In this document: positions 1-7,543 of the stretch, piece by piece
Numbering within the stretch: the first letter of the stretch is position 1
Layout of the letters: the number at the start of each line of letters is the position of its first letter
Assembly: GCA_020427155.1 (NCBI GenBank)
Contig: JAGQOW010000041.1
Coordinates: 1 to 35,698, forward strand
Direction of reading: 5' to 3'
DNA: 35,698 nucleotides
Origin: Planctomycetales bacterium
GTDB lineage: Bacteria > Planctomycetota > Planctomycetia > Pirellulales > Lacipirellulaceae
Position numbers and translations under genes: made by a program
Notes under the pieces: generated by a model
What the model saw: the letters and a program-made list of their open reading frames with translations, nothing else
Database searches by the model: none
Told to the model about the DNA's origin: nothing

Positions 1-561
1 CACCTTGCGGCCGGCGATCTCGCGGGCAACCGTTTGGGTGAGACCAATAATACCGGCTTTCGATGCCGAGTAGTTTGCCTGACCAGGATTGCCCATCAGG
101 CCCGAAACGCTCGAAATGTTGATGATCCGGCCGTAACGTCTCCGCATCATCGCCAGCACGCCAGCACGGGTAAAGAGAAACACTGAGCGCAGATTGGTTG
201 CAATCACGTCGTCCCATTCCTCGTCGGTCATTCGCGGGATGAGCGTGTCGCGAGTAATCCCGGCGTTGTTGACCAAAATGTCAAGCTGCTCCCAATCCTC
301 CAGCAGTTTGTCGAATACTCCTTGCACAGCGGCTGAATCAGTGACGTCGCATGGATAGATCGAGGCAGTTCCGGCCGCTGCAATGATCTCGTCGGCCGTC
401 TGTCTCAGCTTTGTCTCATCGCGCGCGACGCATGCGACCTTGGCTCCCGAACGACCCAGTGCCAAGGCGATGGCTTTGCCAATGCCGCGCGAGGCTCCAG
501 TTACCAAGGCGGTCTGGCCGGAGAGGTCGACCTGAATACGGCGATTTGTGTCGTTGGGCAT
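1..561 (-). CDS. fabG: 3-oxoacyl-ACP reductase FabG (partial, runs off the left edge)
   Basis: NADPH-dependent reduction of 3-oxoacyl-ACP to 3-hydroxyacyl-ACP in cytosolic type II fatty-acid synthesis. 187 codons are visible from the ATG at 561; the C-terminal quarter lies outside the window. The short-chain dehydrogenase pattern is plain: TGASRGIG nucleotide-binding loop near residues 18-25, NNAG in the middle, and the catalytic YSASK motif near the visible end, followed by a typical GIIGLTQT helix. It lies 100 bp downstream of fabD on the same strand, as in classic fab clusters. The Shine-Dalgarno sequence is weak. Other short-chain dehydrogenases share these motifs, but the fabD neighbour makes FabG by far the best reading. 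Confidence 0.93.
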   Translation of the reverse strand, partial: MPNDTNRRIQVDLSGQTALVTGASRGIGKAIALALGRSGAKVACVARDETKLRQTADEIIAAAGTASIYPCDVTDSAAVQGVFDKLLEDWEQLDILVNNAGITRDTLIPRMTDEEWDDVIATNLRSVFLFTRAGVLAMMRRRYGRIINISSVSGLMGNPGQANYSASKAGIIGLTQTVAREIAGRKV

Positions 562-618
562 CGGTCTACTTTCTCTTGGGCTCGCGGGTGACAACGCCTC
601 TTTGGGACGCTACTAATT

Positions 619-653
619 GCCTCGGACGGCATTTGCCCGCGAGGCGTTTTTTT
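619..653 (+). terminator. Terminator-like hairpin between fabD and fabG, oriented on the plus strand
   Basis: GCCTCG (619-624) pairs with CGAGGC (640-645) and is followed by G and seven T (646-653). Read on the plus strand this resembles an intrinsic terminator, yet both neighbouring genes are on the minus strand. In their transcript it is a hairpin without a trailing U-run, so it could instead be a processing or stability element, or it may stop antisense transcription. Confidence 0.35.
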
Positions 654-661
654 CAAGTATT

Positions 662-1573
662 CTAGGCTTCGATGTTTTCACAAGGCAGCTTCCTGGCGAT
701 CCGCTTGAGCAGGCCTCGCAAGACGCGGCCAGGGCCAATTTCGTAACAGGCTTCGATTTGGAATTCGTCGATCAGCCAACGCATCGACTGTTCCCAAAGT
801 ACGGGGCTTACCACTTGCCTTTCCAGGAGCGAACGAATCTCGGCGGGATCGTCGTGTGGGAGGGCGTCGACGTTGGAGACAACCGGAATGCGTGGGGAGC
901 GGATTTCTACCTCGGCCAGGGCTGCGGCAAGGCGGGAGACCGCCGGCTGCATGATTGGCGTGTGAAACGCGCCGGCAACCGCGAGCGGAACAACTTTCAT
1001 GGCACCGGCCTCCTCGGCCAGCGGTGTGACACGTTCGCAAGCCCTCTGGCTGCCTGAAACAATGATGTTGCCAGGGCAGAGCAGGTTGGCAACCTGCAAC
1101 ACATCTTCCTCGCGTGCCTGGTCGCACAATGCTTCGATTGCTTCCCGTTCCATTCCGAGGATGCTGACCATGCCACTGGCGGCGGCGTCCGAGGCCTCTT
1201 GCATCGCCTGGCCACGTATCTGCACCAGTCGCAACCCGGCTTCGAATTCGATCGCCCCGGCAAAGACAAGGGCCGTGTACTCGCCCAGGCTCAAGCCGGC
1301 CGTGGCAGCACAGCCTTCGACAGATTCTGGAGCGTCCTGTTTCAGTTGTTCCAGCGCAGCAAGGCTGCAGACAAACAGGGCAGGCTGGCTGTGGACAGTG
1401 GAATTGAGTTTTTCGGCAGGTCCTGCACTGCAGAGTTCCAACAGGTCGTAGCCTAGAATCTCGGCGGATCGATCGAAAAGTTCTCGCGCGGCGGGAAGCG
1501 ATTCGGCGAGCGCGGCGCCCATGCCGACCGCCTGGGCACCTTGTCCGGGAAATAGAAACGCGGTCTTGGGCAC
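662..1573 (-). CDS. fabD: Malonyl-CoA:ACP transacylase FabD
   Basis: Transfers malonyl from CoA to acyl carrier protein, supplying the extender unit for fatty-acid synthesis. From the GTG at 1573 the protein starts MPKTAFLFPGQGAQ, where the family normally begins, and has about 303 residues, a usual FabD length. The nucleophile motif is GLSLGE (Ser about 95), with Leu replacing the usual His of GHSLGE, as I recall from plant-type enzymes. The catalytic His lies in GAFHTPIM (about 204). An alternative in-frame GTG at 1645 directly follows the rpmF stop and would add 24 residues; translational coupling could favour it, and neither start has a convincing Shine-Dalgarno. It sits between rpmF and fabG in one minus-strand unit. 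Confidence 0.93.
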   Translation of the reverse strand: MPKTAFLFPGQGAQAVGMGAALAESLPAARELFDRSAEILGYDLLELCSAGPAEKLNSTVHSQPALFVCSLAALEQLKQDAPESVEGCAATAGLSLGEYTALVFAGAIEFEAGLRLVQIRGQAMQEASDAAASGMVSILGMEREAIEALCDQAREEDVLQVANLLCPGNIIVSGSQRACERVTPLAEEAGAMKVVPLAVAGAFHTPIMQPAVSRLAAALAEVEIRSPRIPVVSNVDALPHDDPAEIRSLLERQVVSPVLWEQSMRWLIDEFQIEACYEIGPGRVLRGLLKRIARKLPCENIEA

Positions 1574-1645
1574 GGCGTGGACCGGAATACTTAGAAAACG
1601 ACTGCCAAGCCCAGAGGAAGCATCCCCTGGGCCCTCTACAAGCAC

Positions 1646-1825
1646 TTACTCTTCAGTGTCGACCAGAGTGCGGCCCATATAGTGGCCACAGTTATGGCAA
1701 ACGATGTGCGTGGGAATCTGCGTGCCGCATTTGGGACACGCGTGAAGCTGCTTTGCCGTGAGTCGATCGTGCGAGCGACGCTTGCCACTGCGCGAATTGG
1801 AGTGTTTGCGTTTTGGAACAGCCAT
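1646..1825 (-). CDS. rpmF: 50S ribosomal protein L32
   Basis: A 59-residue large-subunit ribosomal protein, short enough to be missed easily. The start MAVPKRKHSNSRSGKRRSHD is characteristic of L32. Two CxxC pairs (CPKC about 30-33 and CHNC about 43-46) make the zinc-ribbon form. The stop codon (1646-1648) abuts the first possible fabD start (1645). In many bacteria rpmF heads a fatty-acid or phospholipid cluster (rpmF-plsX-fabH-fabD-fabG); here plsX and fabH are absent and rpmF leads straight into fabD. Confidence 0.95.
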   Translation of the reverse strand: MAVPKRKHSNSRSGKRRSHDRLTAKQLHACPKCGTQIPTHIVCHNCGHYMGRTLVDTEE

Positions 1826-2106
1826 GGCAGGAGGGGTTCTATTAGGGGCCCGGACGAAATATGCGAATCACTTAGGCTACCTCGACAGGAGGCAACGAGT
1901 CAATGGGGTTGGAAAAGAGGAAAGAAGGAGAAAATCGGAGCGACACCCAAAAAATAACCCCTTAGCCGGACGGCCACGCCGTCCAAGGCGTACTACTAGA
2001 AAGAAGCCGGCAAAACAAACGCTTGCAGCAATCGTTACCGCGCGAAGTGTGTGTCATTCTCCGCCGCGCGGCTATACTCTGGTATCCAGCTACCGAAGGA
2101 GCGAGC

Positions 2107-2799
2107 ATGCCTGTTCCGCCGCATACCACCGATCGGCCGTGGTACATTGTCCAGCGTTGGCAGCAGTACGAGGGCGAAGCCCGGGCCAATCTGCTGCGGA
2201 TTGCCGCGATCGGCACCTTCTATTTGATTCATCTCTGGAACTATTTCAGCAGCCAGGGCCGCTTGCCCCACCGGGGCTTTTTGCAATTGGCCGAGGCGGG
2301 GGAGGTCGACCAGCGGTTTCACGTGATGGTCACGCTCCTGGCGCTGGCGTGGATTGCGTTGGCGGCAGCTGTTCATATCTCGTTGCGAGCGAGAGTATTT
2401 CCCACTTGGCTGCCGAGCGTCTCTACGCTGGTCGATGTCTTGTTCTTGACGGGTGTTCTCTGCATCGCGTCGGGGCCACGTAGTCCGCTGATCGTGGGTT
2501 ACTTCTTGATCATTGCCATGGCGTCGCTGCGTTTCAGCTTGCCGTTGGTGCGCATTGCCACGGTGGGAGCAATGTTCGGTTACGTCGCTCTATTGGGATG
2601 TGCAAAATGGCCAGCAACGTTCGGCCTTGCGTCTGACTTCGATCATTCAGTGCCTCGTTTTCATCAATTGGTAGTGCTAGCCGGACTTGGATTAACGGGC
2701 ATTGTGGTTGGTCAAGTGATACGACGCGTCCGTCTCTTGGCCGAGGACTATGCCGAGCGAAGTGGTATTGGTGCAAAAGGCAACTGCGACAATGTATGA
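2107..2799 (+). CDS. Polytopic membrane protein of unknown function
   Basis: A 230-residue protein I do not recognise. The ATG at 2107 is chosen because AAGGAG lies just upstream (2096-2101) and an earlier in-frame start would add an unlikely extension. After a cytosolic-looking N-terminus there are about five or six hydrophobic segments (around residues 40-55, 80-105, 115-135, 138-155, 160-180, 195-215), ending in a short charged tail. The layout resembles the membrane sensor part of signalling proteins, but no kinase or cyclase domain follows. It opens a plus-strand operon and overlaps the next gene by 8 bp, which suggests coupled translation with the zinc-ribbon membrane protein. Confidence 0.7.
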   Translation: MPVPPHTTDRPWYIVQRWQQYEGEARANLLRIAAIGTFYLIHLWNYFSSQGRLPHRGFLQLAEAGEVDQRFHVMVTLLALAWIALAAAVHISLRARVFPTWLPSVSTLVDVLFLTGVLCIASGPRSPLIVGYFLIIAMASLRFSLPLVRIATVGAMFGYVALLGCAKWPATFGLASDFDHSVPRFHQLVVLAGLGLTGIVVGQVIRRVRLLAEDYAERSGIGAKGNCDNV

Positions 2800-3346
2800 A
2801 CCGTCGGTCTGTCCTTTTTGCGGTGCTCAACGAGTTCGTCAATCGGGAGAGTGTTGGCTCTGTGGCGTCGAGCCGTCCGAGATCAGCCTAGAGGGCAAGT
2901 TTCTGGCAAGTGCTTCTCGTGCTCAACCAAGGGGCTTTTCTTTTTCACTATCTTCTTTGATGTTGGTCGTAAGTCTTGCTGCGGTTTGTCTCGGGTTGAT
3001 TGCAGAGGCGCCTGGGCTGGGCATTTTTGTGAGTTTAATGCTGGTGCCTGCACTGGTGCATACGGCGCAAAATGTTCGGCAGCGAGAGTTGGCCGGAGAG
3101 AAAGTATCTGTGGCTACCAAAGCAGGATTGCTGCTGGGTTCGTTTGGCCTGGCGATCGTCTTGATCGCAGTGATCGGAATTGCAGCTTTTTGCACACTTT
3201 GCGGAGTCTGCTTAACCTTTGTGTCTGTTGGAACGGGTGGAGTGAGTGGAATCTTCCCAGGGTTACTTCTTTGTTGCGTGGGAACTGGGGCAATCATGGT
3301 CTTGGTATTTGTTCATAGGAGATTGAAAGGTGGCTCTTACGAGTAG
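2792..3346 (+). CDS. Zinc-ribbon membrane protein, copy 1 of a tandem paralogous pair
   Basis: About 184 residues from the ATG at 2792, which overlaps the end of the preceding gene. The N-terminus has two cysteine pairs (CPFC and CWLC), a rubredoxin-like zinc ribbon. A segment FSFSLSSLMLVVSLAAVCLG then begins three to four transmembrane helices, with a cysteine-rich stretch (FCTLCGVC) near the third. The protein 100 bp downstream has the same architecture and clear similarity throughout (APGLGI/APGLGV, LVPALVHTA/LVPVLVRTA, GVCL), so the two are tandem duplicates. I know of no biochemical function; similar small zinc-ribbon membrane proteins seem common in planctomycetes. Confidence 0.75.
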   Translation: MYEPSVCPFCGAQRVRQSGECWLCGVEPSEISLEGKFLASASRAQPRGFSFSLSSLMLVVSLAAVCLGLIAEAPGLGIFVSLMLVPALVHTAQNVRQRELAGEKVSVATKAGLLLGSFGLAIVLIAVIGIAAFCTLCGVCLTFVSVGTGGVSGIFPGLLLCCVGTGAIMVLVFVHRRLKGGSYE

Positions 3347-3370
3347 TTGCTCATGGTCTGGTGGTTTATT

Positions 3371-3401
3371 AGGCCCGTTTACTACGAGGCTTGCCGGGCC
3401 T
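3371..3401 (+). repeat. Inverted repeat between the two zinc-ribbon genes
   Basis: AGGCCCG (3371-3377) pairs with CGGGCCT (3395-3401), with a 17-nt loop and a T-rich TTTGTGTTT after it. It could be a weak intrinsic terminator or attenuator that partly separates the upstream two genes from the downstream three. Confidence 0.35.
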
Positions 3402-3446
3402 TTGTGTTTCGCTTCACCCTAGCATCTTGCTCAACAAGGAGGCGAC

Positions 3447-4043
3447 ATGAACACCGCTGCAGGCCAACGATCAGAAAAGGTATGCCCCAAGTGTAGCGCA
3501 CAGCAACCTCTTGGAACCGACCTTTGTTGGCTCTGTGGAGCCGAAGTCCCTGTTGACGGTGGAGCAGAGGTTGTGGTCGATCCGGTGGCTGTCGCTCCGC
3601 AGCGGTTTTCGTTTTCGCTGAGCACTCTGCTGCTGTTGATTACGTTGGCTTCGGTTTGCATGGGGCTGTTGGCGGTAGCGCCCGGTTTAGGTGTGCCAAT
3701 GTGTGTGCTGCTGGTGCCGGTGTTGGTGCGGACGGCAATGGTCGTCCGACGGCGAGAGGCGGCGGGGTTGCCGGTCTCGCGCGTCGAAAAGATCGGTCTG
3801 GCGGCCAGTTCGTTTGGCGTGGCGTCGGTGCTGGCGATCGTGGTTTCCGCCGCAGCGTTTGCAGGGTTCTGCGGGGTCTGCCTGTTGATGGTTTCTGCAG
3901 ATGGAAGATACGGCGGACCTGGGATGTTTGCCTGGGGCGTTGGTATGTGCCTGATCGCGGCACTAGCCGTTTGGATATCGATTGGCGTACTGAAGTGGAT
4001 CCGCCGACGCTATCGGCGGGATGTCGGGGAGCAAGTGAATTAA
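3447..4043 (+). CDS. Zinc-ribbon membrane protein, copy 2 of a tandem paralogous pair
   Basis: 198 residues with an excellent Shine-Dalgarno (AAGGAGG, about 6 nt before the ATG). CPKC near residue 13 and CWLC near 27 form a zinc ribbon; a short Val/Ala/Asp linker leads to a membrane region that opens FSFSLSTLLLLITLASVC and holds about four helices, ending in a basic tail (RRRYRR). It is the paralogue of the preceding gene. Its TAA overlaps the ATG of the radical SAM gene by one base (TAATG), a strong sign of translational coupling, so it may be an accessory or anchor for that enzyme. That role is inference. Confidence 0.8.
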   Translation: MNTAAGQRSEKVCPKCSAQQPLGTDLCWLCGAEVPVDGGAEVVVDPVAVAPQRFSFSLSTLLLLITLASVCMGLLAVAPGLGVPMCVLLVPVLVRTAMVVRRREAAGLPVSRVEKIGLAASSFGVASVLAIVVSAAAFAGFCGVCLLMVSADGRYGGPGMFAWGVGMCLIAALAVWISIGVLKWIRRRYRRDVGEQVN

Positions 4044-5512
4044 TGCAAACAATCTATCGCGACTATACGTTTCTCGGCACCACACAGAGTCTCTGCCCCG
4101 AATGCCTGACGCTCGTGCAGGCAAAGATCGTCTCGCGCGCGGGGCGGGTCTACTTTCGCAAGCACTGCCCGCTGCACGGGCCACGCGAAGACTTTGTTTG
4201 CAGCGACGTGCGCTGGTTCGACCGCACCGACTACAGCCTGCCGGGCAAGGTCCCGGTCGGCTTCGGCGTCGAACCGAACCGCGGGTGCCCTTATGACTGT
4301 GGGATTTGTACCGAGCATGAGCAACACACTTGCCTGGGACTGTTAGAAATCACATCGTCGTGCAACTTGGAATGTCCGATGTGTTACGCGATCAGCGGAC
4401 CAGGCGGGACCCACCTTACGGTGGAGGACTGCCGTCGGGCCATCGATCGCCTGGTCGAGGTTGAAGGAGAGCCCGAAATACTGCAACTTTCGGGCGGCGA
4501 GCCGACGATCCATCCCGACTTCTTCGAAATACTTCATTACGCCTGTGATCAGCCGATCGATATCGTGATGATCAACACCAACGGTATTCGGCTGGCACGC
4601 GACAGGGCGTTTCTCGAACAGGTGGCCGAGCAGCGGCACCGTGCCGAAATCTACCTGCAATTCGACGGCTTTGATGACCACGGCAGCAAAGTGCTGCGGG
4701 GCGAGTCGTTGGTCGAGACGAAACTCAAGGCCATCGAAGCACTGGGCGAAGTCGGCCTCCGCACGATTCTGGTTTGCACTTTGCAGCCGGAAGTGAATGA
4801 GCATGAGATTGGCCGCCTAGTGGAGTTTGGCGTCGAGCGGCCCTGGATCACTGGCGTCAGCTTTCAGCCGGCAACCTATTCGGGTCGTTTTGTGTTGCCG
4901 GAAGAGCTTGAGCGGCGCATCACGTTTCCCGACGTGATTCGTGCCGTGGCCGATCAGACCGGCGGCCGGTGGCGCGAGTCCGATTTCTCGCCACTGCCGT
5001 GCGCACATCCCAATGGCCATACGTTGGCTTACGCCTATCGTAGCCGCGACCACTTGCTGCCATTGGCCCGGTTCGTCGATTTGGAGAACCACCTCGATCT
5101 CCTGTCGGGACGCATCACGTTTAATCGCCCGCGGGCCAAGGAACTGATCGAAGAGTATCTGGCTCGCCAAGCCTGTAGCGATTGCCACGATCTGTCAGAT
5201 CGCCGGAATCACCTCCAGTCGTCAACTCCCGTATTAGGCTCGGGCGATCTTCAGGCAGCCGAAGAGTTTTTTAAGCGTGCCATGGGCGAAGAGCTAGGCC
5301 CCGAAGACGTGTTTCGCATTACCACCACGTCGTTCATGGATGCGTACAACTTCGATGTGCGGCAACTGATCAAGTCTTGCGTGCACCATGTGCTGCCAAG
5401 CGGGCATATCATTCCTTTTTCGGCTTACAACGTACTCTATCGCGAGGGACATGTGGAATTGCCGTTGCTCGATCGAGAGAACTCTAGGGCAGTGGCGAGC
5501 AATGTGCAATGA
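4043..5512 (+). CDS. Radical SAM enzyme of the tetraether lipid synthase / MJ0619-like family
   Basis: 489 residues. The N-terminus has CPEC (18-21) and HCPLHG (41-46), then CPYDCGIC (82-89) followed by H92 and C97, cysteine sets typical of this family and thought to bind extra metal. The radical SAM cluster motif is C107-x3-C111-x2-C114 (CNLECPMC), followed by a GGEP motif (LSGGEPTIHPDF), the usual SAM contact. Family members include archaeal tetraether lipid synthase, which joins unactivated alkyl chains, and MJ0619, which methylates a pterin precursor; both act through 5'-deoxyadenosyl radicals. The start overlaps the previous gene (TAATG), and an Lgt-like membrane protein follows 75 bp later. 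Family call is firm; substrate is not known. A lipid substrate is inferred from the neighbour. Confidence 0.85.
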   Translation: MQTIYRDYTFLGTTQSLCPECLTLVQAKIVSRAGRVYFRKHCPLHGPREDFVCSDVRWFDRTDYSLPGKVPVGFGVEPNRGCPYDCGICTEHEQHTCLGLLEITSSCNLECPMCYAISGPGGTHLTVEDCRRAIDRLVEVEGEPEILQLSGGEPTIHPDFFEILHYACDQPIDIVMINTNGIRLARDRAFLEQVAEQRHRAEIYLQFDGFDDHGSKVLRGESLVETKLKAIEALGEVGLRTILVCTLQPEVNEHEIGRLVEFGVERPWITGVSFQPATYSGRFVLPEELERRITFPDVIRAVADQTGGRWRESDFSPLPCAHPNGHTLAYAYRSRDHLLPLARFVDLENHLDLLSGRITFNRPRAKELIEEYLARQACSDCHDLSDRRNHLQSSTPVLGSGDLQAAEEFFKRAMGEELGPEDVFRITTTSFMDAYNFDVRQLIKSCVHHVLPSGHIIPFSAYNVLYREGHVELPLLDRENSRAVASNVQ

Positions 5513-5587
5513 ACGAACGTCCAATGAAAGTACTGGACTGACAACTCCGCGGGCTACTCTTCTATTGGACATTGGATCGCCCAGAAC

Positions 5588-6403
5588 ATGATGGTTAACC
5601 TCAATTACACACTTATCATGATGCTCGCAGTAGGCACTGGCGTGTTTCTTAGTCGGCAGACTCAGCAGCGACTGGCGCTGACCGCCGTCCAAAAACTGGG
5701 GGTTGGGCTCGGTGCGTTTTGCGGGGCCATGTTGGGGGCAAAACTGCCGTTTGTGTTTGCCGACTGGGAAGGCCTGCTCAGCGGGGCGGCCTGGTTCGCT
5801 GATGGCAAGACAATCCTCTGTGGGCTGGTTGGCGGCTATTTTGGCGTTGAATTGGCTAAGTGGATGCTGGAGATCCGTGAGAAGACGGGCGACTCGTTTG
5901 CCGTGCCGGTGGCCGCCTCGGTGGGCGTGGGACGCATCGCGTGCTTCGTGGGCGGCTGTTGCTATGGCACGCCGACGTCGGCGCCCTGGGCGGTCGTATT
6001 TCCGCTGGTCGACAGCCAACCAAGGCACCCGACTCAACTCTACGAGGCGATGTTTCATTTGGCCGCTGCCGCGGTATTGGCCACGCTGCAATCGCGGTCG
6101 GTCTTTCGCGGACAGCTGATCAAGCTCTACATCCTGGCGTATCTTTCCTACCGGTTTATAACCGAATTCATTCGGCCTGAAGTACAATTATGGGGTGGAT
6201 TTACGGGTTACCAATGGGCGTGTCTCGCACTGGCGCCGGTGTTCGTGGGGTTAGGGATCCGCGACCGGCGAGCGGGAGTCGCGGACCAGCACTCGGCTCA
6301 AAAAATCAGAAGAGCGACTGCGTCGATTCCTCGTCAGCGTCGAGAAGTCGCGGCAGGTCGTCGGGGGGATCGACGCCCAGATGCTTGTAGGCGGCAGCAG
6401 TGA
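5588..6403 (+). CDS. Prolipoprotein diacylglyceryl transferase (Lgt)-like membrane protein
   Basis: 271 residues, multi-pass. The Lgt-like signatures are GRIACFVGGCCYG (the counterpart of the GRxGNFxNxExxG motif) and RHPTQLYEA (HPxQLYE in Lgt), with a late YRFITEFIRP. Canonical Lgt moves diacylglycerol from phosphatidylglycerol to the cysteine of prolipoproteins. Here the glycine/asparagine motif is altered to CFVGGCCYG, so this is probably a divergent paralogue acting on lipids rather than the housekeeping Lgt. It follows the radical SAM gene on the same strand. The last 33 codons or so are basic, low in hydrophobicity and antisense to the end of ruvB (98-bp convergent overlap). The second ATG at 5591 is an equally possible start. 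Confidence 0.8.
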   Translation: MMVNLNYTLIMMLAVGTGVFLSRQTQQRLALTAVQKLGVGLGAFCGAMLGAKLPFVFADWEGLLSGAAWFADGKTILCGLVGGYFGVELAKWMLEIREKTGDSFAVPVAASVGVGRIACFVGGCCYGTPTSAPWAVVFPLVDSQPRHPTQLYEAMFHLAAAAVLATLQSRSVFRGQLIKLYILAYLSYRFITEFIRPEVQLWGGFTGYQWACLALAPVFVGLGIRDRRAGVADQHSAQKIRRATASIPRQRREVAAGRRGDRRPDACRRQQ

Positions 6404-7388
6404 GCCGGCGACCGCGCGGCGTACGAACGACCAGTTCGGCACGCAGCAGAAACGGCTCGACCTCGTCCGAAAGCGTGTCGGTTGCCGTGTTGAGCGTATG
6501 GGCGAGCGCTTCTACGCCGACCGGGCCGCCATGAAACACGCGGTGGATGGTTTCGAGATACTTGCGGTCTTGCCCGTCGAGGCCCAGCACATCGACCTGC
6601 AACATCGAGAGGGCTTCTTCGGCGACCGGCAGGGTGATCTCACCGTTTGCGCGACTAGTGGCATAGTCGCGCACCCAGCGTAGCCGGTTGTTGGCGACCC
6701 GCGGTGTGCCGCGGCTGCAGCGTGCAATCTTCCCGGCTGCTTCCTCGTCGATCGCAATCTTAAGTTTGCCTGCATTTCGGCAGACGATTTTGGTCAGTTC
6801 CGCCTGATCGTAGAATTCCAAATGCTCACGGATTTGAAACCGATCGCGGAGCGGCGCCGACAGCAAGCCCGTACGGGTCGTTGCACCAATGATCGTGAAC
6901 GGGCGGAGCGACATGTTGACGGTTCGAGCGCTAATGCCTTCGCCCACCGTGATATCGACCCGAAAATCCTCCATCGCCGGGTACATGAACTCTTCGACCG
7001 TTTTGGGAAGTCGGTGGATCTCGTCGATAAACAGCACCGAACCGGCTTCAGCATTGGATAAGTACGGCAGCAGATCTTTGGGAGCGGCAAGCGCTGCCCC
7101 ACTGGCAATCTGTAGCGGCACCCCCAACTCGTTGGGGATACACATCGCAAAAGTGGTCTTGCCCAAGCCGGGAGGGCCGTCGAGTAATATGTGTCCCAAG
7201 GGTTCACTGCGTATCCGCGCCGCATCGACGGCAATCTTCAGCCGCTCGTAAACCTCTCGTTGTCCGACCATGTCTTCCATCCGCTTAGGACGCAGGGCCG
7301 TATCTTCGTCACGCGCAAGCGACAGCGATCGGGTCGCAGTTCGCTGCGAAACGGCATCGTCGGCAGAAAGTAGCGGTTCGCGGGACAT
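6306..7388 (-). CDS. ruvB: Holliday junction branch migration helicase RuvB
   Basis: Hexameric AAA+ motor that drives branch migration with RuvA and supports RuvC cleavage in recombinational repair. 360 residues: a variable N-terminus, RPKRMEDMVGQ entry motif near 33-43, Walker A GPPGLGKT (71-78), Walker B DEIH (122-125), sensor 1 GATTRTG, arginine-finger region LRDRF, and the C-terminal winged helix ending in a GRRLTAAAYKHLG segment. Length and motifs are normal. It is not linked to ruvCA, which lie about 5.6 kb away on the same strand. A hairpin element (7412-7443) shared with the ruvA leader lies just upstream. Confidence 0.97.
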   Translation of the reverse strand: MSREPLLSADDAVSQRTATRSLSLARDEDTALRPKRMEDMVGQREVYERLKIAVDAARIRSEPLGHILLDGPPGLGKTTFAMCIPNELGVPLQIASGAALAAPKDLLPYLSNAEAGSVLFIDEIHRLPKTVEEFMYPAMEDFRVDITVGEGISARTVNMSLRPFTIIGATTRTGLLSAPLRDRFQIREHLEFYDQAELTKIVCRNAGKLKIAIDEEAAGKIARCSRGTPRVANNRLRWVRDYATSRANGEITLPVAEEALSMLQVDVLGLDGQDRKYLETIHRVFHGGPVGVEALAHTLNTATDTLSDEVEPFLLRAELVVRTPRGRRLTAAAYKHLGVDPPDDLPRLLDADEESTQSLF

Positions 7389-7411
7389 CTAATTCCGGTT
7401 CTTGAAGCGAA

Positions 7412-7443
7412 GGCCTTAGCCGTGTTGTCACCCAGCACACGGG
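7412..7443 (-). repeat. Hairpin repeat upstream of ruvB (partner of the one upstream of ruvA)
   Basis: CCGTGT (7420-7425) pairs with ACACGG (7437-7442). On the minus strand the element ends GGCTAAGGCC and lies 24-55 nt before the ruvB ATG. A closely similar 31-nt element lies upstream of ruvA (13644-13674); the stem differs but stays paired (CCGTG/CACGG here, CTGTG/CACAG there). Confidence 0.55.
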
Positions 7444-7543
7444 ACACACGCAGCCTGAACGTATGTATGCCAGTGCCGACAATATACCAGATCGGCTGAA
7501 ATGTCGAAAACCATGAATATTGCCGTCTTGGAGGCCGAGGCCA

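Noticed and set aside
1682..1957. Plus-strand open frame opposite rpmF
   Set aside because: It is antisense to the well-supported L32 gene and has no family-like sequence.
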